A stretch of 64,000 bases of DNA from Pedobacter schmidteae (GTDB lineage Bacteria > Bacteroidota > Bacteroidia > Sphingobacteriales > Sphingobacteriaceae), in contig NZ_LS999839.1 of NCBI RefSeq assembly GCF_900564155.1, positions 1,175,097 through 1,239,096 of the forward strand. Direction: 5' to 3'. Below, one piece after another: positions 8,159 through 15,664 of this stretch. Each line of letters opens with the position of its first letter. The first letter of the stretch is position 1. Position numbers and translations under genes: made by a program. The notes beneath the pieces are model-generated. The model made no database searches and was not told the DNA's origin. It saw only the letters and a list, made by a program, of their open reading frames with translations.

Positions 8159-10747
8159 TTATGCCAGGTTTCGGCCCGCATTTACAATGCCGTATACCGT
8201 TCTGATGGCCAGCTTTTCGTAAGCTTGTTGTTCCTGATCAGTAATCTCCGTTTGCAGTTGCTCAAGCGCATAATGCTGGATGAGTACAAGCGGCAGCACA
8301 ATCTTTTCCCGGACTGCAATAGAGCTCTTCTCAACCGGGTAATTTTCCATCAGGGTAGTGTGACCCGATAGCTTTAAAAGCATGCTTTTTGAAAGCTCAA
8401 ATTCGTCGTACAGCATTTTCCAGAATGCACCATATTCTTTGTCGTTGGCAAAGTGAGCCGTGATAGAGAAATCGGATTTACTCATCGACATCATACAGTT
8501 GTCGATGATGGTTTTGAAATAGCCGGATTCCTGATAGGTTTTGACCACTTTATCCCAGTTGCCTAATTTTTCCTGGTTTTTTAATGCGGTACCCATACCA
8601 TAAAACCCGGGGATGTTTTGTTTTAACTGGCTCCATGCGGTTACAAAACTGATGGCCCTAAGGTCTTCCAGTTTTAAGGACCCGCCCGAATTGCGTTTTA
8701 CCGGTCGGCTGCTAATGGTGATTTTAGACAGTAGCGTAAGTGGCGAGAATTTCTCCAGGTAACTTAAAAACAGGGGATGCTGGCGCAAGGCTACAAATTG
8801 ATCATAGCTTTCTTTAGCCATCGCATCAAGCAGGTCTTTATGCATTGGGTCGAGCAGGATGTTGTGCATTTCCTTTATCCCTGCAGACATCCCGGCATTG
8901 ATCAGCTGTTCGATGTTGAACTCGGCACTGTCAATTGATCCGTATTGCGAACTGATGGTTTGTCCCTGTATAGTCAGTTGAATGTTTTTGTTGGCGATTT
9001 CTTTGCCCATGGAAGCATAGAAACGGTGTGTTTTACCTCCTCCACGGGAAGGTGGGCCACCGCGACCGTCAAAAAATGCGAGTTGTATGTTGTGCTGATT
9101 GGCTGTTTCAGTCAACGCAACTTTGGCATTAAAAATAGACCAGTTGGCCATTAAGTAGCCACCGTCTTTTGTGCTGTCTGAAAAGCCCAGCATGATGTGC
9201 TGTTTATTGCCGCGTCTTTTCAGGTGTTTTTTGTAGAAAGGATGCGCATATAGCGTGTTCATGATTTCTGCCGCATCGGCCAGATCGTGTACGGTTTCAA
9301 ATAAAGGTACAAAATCTATCGAGAGGTCATTTTCTTCCCAGCCATTCCATAAAAAGAGTTCTATGAGTTGCAGGATATCGCTTGCCTGCTGGCAATTGCT
9401 GATGATGAAGCGGTGACAGGCCAGTTCTCCGTTGCTTTCCTGGATCTGTTTGATCTCGGCAATGGTTTGAAGGGTATCATCTATCAGGGAATTGTTGGCC
9501 TCTGTATAATTTAATTTAGCGCTTTTAAAGGAGAGGCTATTGATTTTTTCCGCTTCAGAAAGACTGTCATAGTTTTCCGGGAAGAGAGAAACGATAGGCT
9601 TGCTTTGACGGCAAAAAGCGTGTACATCTCTTAACACACGGCTGTCCTGCCTGATGTCTAAAGATGCGAAATGACTACCATAGAGTTCAACTTTACGGAT
9701 CAGGTCGGACGCAAGGTCGGCAAATAAGCCATCATGATCTTCGTTGAGGGTATTGAGGATTTTATTTAGGTTTTCAATTAAGAAATCGGCAATATTTTCC
9801 ATTTTTATATTCGGATCGAAAGCATTTTTGTACAATACGTCCTGTACAGTAGCAATCGGATCTTCCACACCCCTAAAGGTGATGCGGCGTTTCATGTTTC
9901 TGAAATCACGATAGTAACATCTGAACAGGATTTGGCGCAACATTTTAGAAACCTGTATCGTCGAGTCGGTATGTACGTTGGGATTCCCGTCGCGGTCGCC
10001 CCCTGGCCAGAAGCCCAGTTCGATGATTTTTTTAGACTGCAGATTGTAGTCGTTCAGGCTTTTATCTACCTCAGATTGAATATTGGCTGCGGCAAAGTAA
10101 AACACATTTTCCAGATACCAGGCCAGGCTCAATGCTTCATCAACCGGGGTTGGCGACTTTTTATTAAAGAAAGGCGTTTTTCCGAGTTGTTGCAACAACA
10201 GGTTGATGGTTGAAATATCATTGGTTTTGATGGCCGTAGTGAGGTCGGTAATGATAGACAGCACACTACCAGGATAGAACTGGGTAGGGTGTGCGGTTAG
10301 TACTAAACGAAGAGAAAACTCTTCGATCAGTTTTTCAATCTTATCATTCAGTGGTTTATTGTCTATTCCTTTTTTAAGGTAAGAAAGCAGGGCATTGTGC
10401 TCGTCGGCAGCATTTAACTTATTAAATGAGGCATCTTCTACGGCATCAAACAATACAACCTGACGTTCTATATATTGTATAAAACGAAAAAGCAGGTCAA
10501 TCACATCCTTATTGGAATGTTTTTGGGTGTACTTCTTAAAAAACACATTTATAATATCTGCAGGCGTATCGTGATTGTTTACGCCATCTTCACAGTATTT
10601 AATAAAAAGAGGTAATAAAGTACCGGTGTCTTTAATTTTGTAGAACGGAAGGGTAAGGAAGAGGCTGTTATAAAGTTCGAACCGGGATACGACTTCATTG
10701 TTGAATATAGACTCTCGCTGACCTTTTGCTCTTTGTTTCTGCATCAT
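8159..10747 (-). CDS. ppc: Phosphoenolpyruvate carboxylase
   Basis: 862 aa, near full PEPC length. It fixes bicarbonate onto PEP to give oxaloacetate, replenishing the TCA cycle. The catalytic His153 lies in LVLTAHPTQFYPG, the PEP-binding loop is FFDGRGGPPSRGGGKTHRF and a GFSDSTKDGG motif precedes it. The motif after His is TQ rather than the common TE, and the glycine loop differs from the proteobacterial GRGGTVGRGG; I believe this is the Bacteroidota subtype. Two ATG codons in tandem (10742-10747) can both serve as start. It is monocistronic between two terminators. Confidence 0.95.
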   Translation of the reverse strand: MMQKQRAKGQRESIFNNEVVSRFELYNSLFLTLPFYKIKDTGTLLPLFIKYCEDGVNNHDTPADIINVFFKKYTQKHSNKDVIDLLFRFIQYIERQVVLFDAVEDASFNKLNAADEHNALLSYLKKGIDNKPLNDKIEKLIEEFSLRLVLTAHPTQFYPGSVLSIITDLTTAIKTNDISTINLLLQQLGKTPFFNKKSPTPVDEALSLAWYLENVFYFAAANIQSEVDKSLNDYNLQSKKIIELGFWPGGDRDGNPNVHTDSTIQVSKMLRQILFRCYYRDFRNMKRRITFRGVEDPIATVQDVLYKNAFDPNIKMENIADFLIENLNKILNTLNEDHDGLFADLASDLIRKVELYGSHFASLDIRQDSRVLRDVHAFCRQSKPIVSLFPENYDSLSEAEKINSLSFKSAKLNYTEANNSLIDDTLQTIAEIKQIQESNGELACHRFIISNCQQASDILQLIELFLWNGWEENDLSIDFVPLFETVHDLADAAEIMNTLYAHPFYKKHLKRRGNKQHIMLGFSDSTKDGGYLMANWSIFNAKVALTETANQHNIQLAFFDGRGGPPSRGGGKTHRFYASMGKEIANKNIQLTIQGQTISSQYGSIDSAEFNIEQLINAGMSAGIKEMHNILLDPMHKDLLDAMAKESYDQFVALRQHPLFLSYLEKFSPLTLLSKITISSRPVKRNSGGSLKLEDLRAISFVTAWSQLKQNIPGFYGMGTALKNQEKLGNWDKVVKTYQESGYFKTIIDNCMMSMSKSDFSITAHFANDKEYGAFWKMLYDEFELSKSMLLKLSGHTTLMENYPVEKSSIAVREKIVLPLVLIQHYALEQLQTEITDQEQQAYEKLAIRTVYGIVNAGRNLA

Positions 10748-10946
10748 AATTTAAACGAAAAATTTTCGCGCTTAATCTAGCAAAAAACATCCAAAAAACG
10801 GGCTAAAAGGCCAATAATTTATTTTGATTTTTTTATTAAAAGCCTTAACTTAGAGGCATAGAGATTCAATAATGATCTTTAAAAGGAATGTGCATGTAGA
10901 AGTGGAAGCGCTTGTACCATGCATTTAATTGTTATTTTTTTGGGGT

Positions 10947-10981
10947 AAAAATGGCCGTTAGTGTAGCTAACGGCCATTTTT
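10947..10981. terminator. Rho-independent terminator of the efflux operon
   Basis: An 11-base stem (ATGGCCGTTAG, 10951-10961, with CTAACGGCCAT, 10967-10977) and a 5-base loop. A-run on the left and T-run on the right make it usable in both directions; it lies just after the stop of the minus-strand efflux pump. Confidence 0.9.
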
Positions 10982-10983
10982 TA

Positions 10984-12531
10984 TTAATGAAGATCTGCCG
11001 GAACGGCGACGTTTTTCTTAAATTTCTGCAGGTATAATAGCGGGATAGAGCATAGTAAAATAAGGCCAGCTACCCAGTACGCATCACTATAGGTAAGCAA
11101 CAGCGATTGCTTGGTTACTGCGCCTTCTATGGCTTTAGCTGCAAGCGCCTTGGCATCCAGATAGGTATAACCTTTGGCAACAAAATTGTTCACATAACCA
11201 TTAAAACGATCGGTAAAGGCCGGATTATACTCATTTACGTTGACCAGCAGGTTGCTCCGGTGGAAGCCCTGACGTACGTGGATAAGGGTGGTTAGCGCAG
11301 CAATACCAAATGAACCGCCCAGTTGCCTCATCATGTTATTGAGTCCAGAGCCCTGGCCAATTTCGGCACCTTTCAAATCCTGAATAGCCAAAGTTGTTAA
11401 AGGAACGAACAATAGGGCCATACCCACCCCACGAATCATGAGCGGAAGGAAGAAGTCGTTAGTGCCAGATTGTAAGGTTGACTTACTGAGCATAGAACAG
11501 AATACAAAGAAGAGAAACATACCAATTGTGGCCATGAACTGCGCAGGAATGTTTTTCTTCAGCATAATCCCTATAAAAGGCATCATGACGATGGTACACA
11601 GCCCTCCGGGAAACAACAGTTCTCCGGTTTGAAGCGGCGAAAAACCCAATAAATTCTGACAGAAAACGGGGAATACAAATACGGAGCCATACAATCCGAA
11701 GCCCAGAATAAAGGAGGTGAACATCCCGACAGAGAAACTGCGGTGTCGCATAATTTTAAAGTTTACAATGGGATGATCGGTACTCAGCTCTCTCCAGATG
11801 AACAGCAATAGACCCAGTACCGAAGTAACGGCCAATGCGGTGATGTATGGAGTTGCAAACCAATCTTCACTTTCTCCTTTTTCGAGTACGGTTTGCAAAC
11901 TACCAACGGCAACAGCCAGTAGAACGATCCCCCACCAGTCGACAGGCATGCCTTTTCCATCCTTGGGCGTTTCCCTGACAAAGGTATAGGTACAATATGC
12001 AGCCAGAATTCCGACGGGAATGTTGACATAAAATATTAAAGGCCAGGTGCTGATTTCGAGCAGGTAGCCACCAATAGTAGGCCCTACAGTAGGACCAACC
12101 ACGGCGCCAAGGCCGAACAATGCGGTAGCAATGCCGACATCCTCGCGCGGCCAGGTTTCAATTAAGATGGCTTGTGCAGTTGATATTAGCCCTCCGCCGG
12201 CAAGACCCTGTAAAATCCTGAAAACAATGAGTTCTTCAAGGTTGGTTGCATTTCCGCAAAGAAATGAAGCAATGGTAAACAGAATGATGGAAAAAAGGAA
12301 GTAATTTTTTCGGCCGAAACGGCTGCCCAGCCATCCTGACATCGGCAATACAATTACATTGGCAACTGCGTAACCGGTAGATAACCACGCCACGTCTTCC
12401 AGTGTCGCACCAAGGTTACCCTGTATTTGAGGGATTGCCACGTTTACAATCGTCGTATCAATAAGCTCCAGTAATGAAGCCGTGATGACGGTAAAGGTGA
12501 TGATCCACTTTTTTAAACCTTTCTCGGCCAT
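10984..12531 (-). CDS. DHA2 family (EmrB-like) multidrug efflux transporter
   Basis: 515 aa, about 14 membrane helices, as in the DHA2 branch of the major facilitator superfamily. Motif A-like GSRFGRKN follows the second helix, and the antiporter motif C is seen in GLGAVVGPTVGPTIGG. The N-terminal ELIDTTIVNVAIPQI is the DHA2 helix-1 signature. It is the inner-membrane, proton-driven pump of a tripartite EmrAB-TolC system whose adaptor gene ends 3 bases upstream. Substrates cannot be deduced from the sequence. It is the last gene of the TetR-regulated operon. Confidence 0.93.
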   Translation of the reverse strand: MAEKGLKKWIITFTVITASLLELIDTTIVNVAIPQIQGNLGATLEDVAWLSTGYAVANVIVLPMSGWLGSRFGRKNYFLFSIILFTIASFLCGNATNLEELIVFRILQGLAGGGLISTAQAILIETWPREDVGIATALFGLGAVVGPTVGPTIGGYLLEISTWPLIFYVNIPVGILAAYCTYTFVRETPKDGKGMPVDWWGIVLLAVAVGSLQTVLEKGESEDWFATPYITALAVTSVLGLLLFIWRELSTDHPIVNFKIMRHRSFSVGMFTSFILGFGLYGSVFVFPVFCQNLLGFSPLQTGELLFPGGLCTIVMMPFIGIMLKKNIPAQFMATIGMFLFFVFCSMLSKSTLQSGTNDFFLPLMIRGVGMALLFVPLTTLAIQDLKGAEIGQGSGLNNMMRQLGGSFGIAALTTLIHVRQGFHRSNLLVNVNEYNPAFTDRFNGYVNNFVAKGYTYLDAKALAAKAIEGAVTKQSLLLTYSDAYWVAGLILLCSIPLLYLQKFKKNVAVPADLH

Positions 12532-12534
12532 TGT

Positions 12535-13578
12535 TTAATCTTTTATAGAAACGGAAACCTTAACGCTCATTCCCGGGCGCAGTTTTTCAAGAATTTCTTT
12601 CTGAGCTTTAGTGATTTTGATTTTTACAGGGACACGTTGTACAACTTTAACAAAGTTACCTGTGGCATTATCGGGAGGGAGTAATGACCCTTTGGCGCCT
12701 GTAATGGGTGCAAAATTGTAAACTTCGCCTTCTACGCTTTGATCGGGATAGGCATCAACATCGATTTTAACTTTTGAGCCCGGTTTGATGTCTTCCAGCT
12801 GCGTTTCTTTAAAGTTTGCAGTGATGTAAATGCTGTTTTCATTGACAATAGAAAACAATGACTGGCCAGGTTGGATGAGCTGTCCTTTCTGAATATTCTT
12901 TTTGGAAACTATGCCGGTTGCCGGAGCTTTGATTTGTGTATAAGAAAGTTGAAGCTTAGCAAAATCAACGTCGGCCTGGCGCTGCGTTACGCCGGTGTTG
13001 CTTACCGCAAGTTGCGACTGGGTAGTACCCACTTGTTTTACGGCAGCGTTATATTGATCATTTGCGGCAGTAAAGGCAGCCTGCGCAGATTCTTTTTGGG
13101 CTTTGGCCTGATCAAATTGCTGTTGGGTAATTGATCCATCTTTTATCAGGTTGAGGTAACGTTCGTAATCCTTTTGTGCCAGGTTCAATTTAACTCTTGC
13201 AGCTTCTATATTTGCTTTTGCGGTACTGGTATTGGCTGCGGTTGCTGCAATTTGCGATTCTGAAACCCCAACACCAGCATTTGCGCCTTTTTGGCCGGCC
13301 ATAGCTTGTTCCAGCTTTATTTTATAATCTCTGTCGTCCAATGTCACCAGCACATCACCTTCGGCAACACGGGTATTTTCTTCAAACTTGATGTCCTGTA
13401 CATAACCACCTACACGCGCTACCACCGGACTGATATCGCCATCAATCTGGGCATCGTCGGTATCCACGTGTTTGCTGTAATAGATATATTCTTTGGTACC
13501 AAATATGGCGCCTAATATGATCAGTACGCCTAATATAATTGGGACTACTTTATTCTTTTTTTTCTTTTCAGTTGTCAT
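12535..13578 (-). CDS. HlyD/EmrA family periplasmic adaptor
   Basis: 347 aa. One N-terminal transmembrane helix (about residues 12-30), a biotinyl-lipoyl-like domain (HVDTDDAQIDGDISPVVARV), a long helical hairpin rich in Ala/Gln (about 80-200), then the second lipoyl half (IKAPATGIVSKKNIQKGQLI) and a beta-barrel. This layout is EmrA-type. It links the inner-membrane pump to the TolC-like channel. It is transcribed between tolC-like and emrB-like genes with short gaps, so the three act as one efflux complex. Confidence 0.93.
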   Translation of the reverse strand: MTTEKKKKNKVVPIILGVLIILGAIFGTKEYIYYSKHVDTDDAQIDGDISPVVARVGGYVQDIKFEENTRVAEGDVLVTLDDRDYKIKLEQAMAGQKGANAGVGVSESQIAATAANTSTAKANIEAARVKLNLAQKDYERYLNLIKDGSITQQQFDQAKAQKESAQAAFTAANDQYNAAVKQVGTTQSQLAVSNTGVTQRQADVDFAKLQLSYTQIKAPATGIVSKKNIQKGQLIQPGQSLFSIVNENSIYITANFKETQLEDIKPGSKVKIDVDAYPDQSVEGEVYNFAPITGAKGSLLPPDNATGNFVKVVQRVPVKIKITKAQKEILEKLRPGMSVKVSVSIKD

Positions 13579-13598
13579 TGCCTAATTTGTTTTGGTAT

Positions 13599-14915
13599 TT
13601 ATTGAGAAATTTTTCCGGTAGATTTTAGTAAGGTATAATAAGCGAGTCCGGCATCTGCCTTAGCCAGTTCCAGGTTAATTTTTGCCTGATACAATAAGGT
13701 TTCGGCATCGATCCTGTCTATTGCAGAGGCAACATTGTTTTTATATTTTGAGGCCAATAATTTATCGTTTTCCGTAGCCTGGGCAATTGAGGTTTCTAAT
13801 ACCTTGATCTTGCTGATAGCAAGTTGATAGTTTTGATAATTTCTGTTGATTTCCTTTTTAACCTGATCAGCAAAGATGTCTTTCTGTATACTGATCTCTT
13901 GCTGCTGGATCCGCGTATCGGTTACTTTGTGTTTATTGGTCCACAGATTTCCGATATTCCAGGAGATGTTTGCCCCCACAGTTACAGGCATAATGTATTG
14001 GTCTGTTGGTGGGATGAATTTGCCGCTTGGATTGATGTAATATAGATTTGCACCTACACCAACGGTGGGCAGGGTGTTGGCTTTAGCCGATTTAATGTTT
14101 ACATCTGCAACTTTATTCTGAAGCTCCAGTTGCTTCAGCTCCTGTCGGCCAGCAAACCCCATTTCCAGATAGCTACTTAAAGGTGCTGCTGCTTTTAATG
14201 AGGCATCCGGATCTACAATTTCAATCTGTGTATTTTCATTTAAACCAAGTAAGATATCCAGGTTGTAGTTGATGATTTTCCTGTTATTTTCGGCTTCCAT
14301 ATCTGTCAACGATACGTTGGCTTGCTGAAGCTGAAACCTGAGCACGTCATTTTTGGTAACGATGCCCTGTTGAAAAAAACGTTGCGATTGTTTGAGTTGA
14401 CTATCAATTGATTCCAGGTTTTGAGCAATCACTTTTTTGCTTTGCAGTACTTTGAACAATGCATAATAAGTATTGATAACGACATAGCTAATCTCTTCTT
14501 TGTCTTTATCTGCGTCCAAACGTGCAACCTCAGTCAACAGTCGGGTTGATTCTTCTGCATAACGGAGCTTGCCACCTCCATAAATCAGTTCTTCAACAGC
14601 CGCGGTACCTACAAAGGCATCTGCCCGCTTGGGCAAATGAATTGGGTTCCCCCCTCCGATACTTAGGGTATTGGTTGGGATTTCGGCGTGGTTGTAGAGA
14701 AAGGAAGCCTTTGCTGTGGGCAACGCACTGTCTTTCACAATATTTAGTTTTGCAATTGCCTGATCTATCTTGTTTTGCGAAAGTTTTAGATTTTTGCTGT
14801 TTTCGATGCCCAATGTAACCGCTTCCTGCAAGCTTAATTTTTTGATGTCCTGGGCATAGAGCATGCCTGGCAGCACAAAAGTTAAGAAACTTAGTTTGAT
14901 GGATTTATATATCAT
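13599..14915 (-). CDS. TolC family outer-membrane efflux protein
   Basis: 438 aa with a signal peptide (first 21 residues, ending LYAQ). Two OEP repeats follow, each starting with a characteristic stretch (LSLQEAVTLGIENSKNLKL; YLEMGFAGRQELKQLELQNK). It forms the outer-membrane channel of the pump encoded downstream. The start overlaps the 3' end of the tetR gene by 11 bases, which supports cotranscription and translational coupling with the regulator. Confidence 0.92.
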   Translation of the reverse strand: MIYKSIKLSFLTFVLPGMLYAQDIKKLSLQEAVTLGIENSKNLKLSQNKIDQAIAKLNIVKDSALPTAKASFLYNHAEIPTNTLSIGGGNPIHLPKRADAFVGTAAVEELIYGGGKLRYAEESTRLLTEVARLDADKDKEEISYVVINTYYALFKVLQSKKVIAQNLESIDSQLKQSQRFFQQGIVTKNDVLRFQLQQANVSLTDMEAENNRKIINYNLDILLGLNENTQIEIVDPDASLKAAAPLSSYLEMGFAGRQELKQLELQNKVADVNIKSAKANTLPTVGVGANLYYINPSGKFIPPTDQYIMPVTVGANISWNIGNLWTNKHKVTDTRIQQQEISIQKDIFADQVKKEINRNYQNYQLAISKIKVLETSIAQATENDKLLASKYKNNVASAIDRIDAETLLYQAKINLELAKADAGLAYYTLLKSTGKISQ

Positions 14916-15531
14916 TTTTTGGTGTTAAATACGTGATGATAAGATCGTTTAAGTGAGCAATTAATCTGTCGGTAATCGCTTTTCTATCTTCTTTGTTGTT
15001 GATGTCAAGTGTGGTTCCCGAAGTAATTTTGGATGGAGATATAGCGACATAACTAATGGTACCCATTATGGTTGCAATGAGCATTCTTACATCTACGGAC
15101 CTGAAGCTTCCATCTGTAATGCCATCGTTGATGATCTGTTCTATCACCAACAGATTTTGGGCCATGGAGTTTTTTATTTTAAAAAACATTTCGGGGCGAT
15201 GCGGCATAGACAACTCTCTATGCATCATTTTATGAAAGGCGTGGTTGCATAATACTCTTGTGGCATAGCCTTCAATTACTTTTAGCAACTTTTCCATTCC
15301 GGAAAGTTTATCCTGATTGATGCTGGCTAGTTGTGTGCTGAAATCGGCAATTCTTTTACTCATGATTTCCATGAAGACACCTTCTTTTGAGCCAAAATAG
15401 TAATTGATCATTGACATGTTTGCGCCAGATTCCTTCGCAATTTGTCGGGTAGATGTGGCTTCGTAGCCCCATTCCGCAAAAAGGCTTTCTGCTGCTTCCA
15501 GAATACTCGCTTTTTTATCTGTTTTTTCCAT
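14905..15531 (-). CDS. TetR/AcrR family repressor of the efflux operon
   Basis: 208 aa from the ATG at 15529-15531; a longer frame starts at a TTG at 15561 but would run over the palindromic operator and the -7 element, so the ATG is preferred. The N-terminal helix-turn-helix is typical (STRQIAKESGANMSMINYYF). The C-terminal ligand domain is variable. As first gene of a TetR-TolC-EmrA-EmrB operon it very probably represses its own transcription and is released by a pump substrate. A 16-base perfect palindrome lies just upstream. Confidence 0.9.
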   Translation of the reverse strand: MEKTDKKASILEAAESLFAEWGYEATSTRQIAKESGANMSMINYYFGSKEGVFMEIMSKRIADFSTQLASINQDKLSGMEKLLKVIEGYATRVLCNHAFHKMMHRELSMPHRPEMFFKIKNSMAQNLLVIEQIINDGITDGSFRSVDVRMLIATIMGTISYVAISPSKITSGTTLDINNKEDRKAITDRLIAHLNDLIITYLTPKNDI

Positions 15532-15548
15532 TTCGTTATTTGTGACCG

Positions 15549-15556
15549 CAAAATTA
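15549..15556 (-). promoter_or_regulatory. -7 element of the efflux operon (TAATTTTG on the minus strand)
   Basis: CAAAATTA on the plus strand reads TAATTTTG on the minus strand, matching TAnnTTTG, 18 bases before the tetR ATG. The palindrome at 15556-15571 begins at its upstream edge. Confidence 0.55.
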
Positions 15557-15571
15557 ATCAATCGATTGATT
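15556..15571. promoter_or_regulatory. TetR operator: 16-bp perfect palindrome
   Basis: AATCAATCGATTGATT is a perfect inverted repeat. It touches the -7 element and fills part of the promoter spacer, the expected position for an autorepressor site. Binding by the adjacent TetR protein is inferred. Confidence 0.7.
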
Positions 15572-15664
15572 GGTTTTATTGAAATGATATTCTTTTTGAA
15601 ATAATTGACGAAATGCTGACAAGTGTTTGTTATTTTTATACTCCACCTTAAAATACAGTATGTT

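Noticed and set aside
8945..9154. Plus-strand frame inside ppc
   Set aside because: A shadow of the ppc coding sequence, without motif or start signal.
10748..10950. Possible small gene between ppc and the efflux operon
   Set aside because: No open frame of meaningful length; only the efflux terminator and AT-rich sequence.
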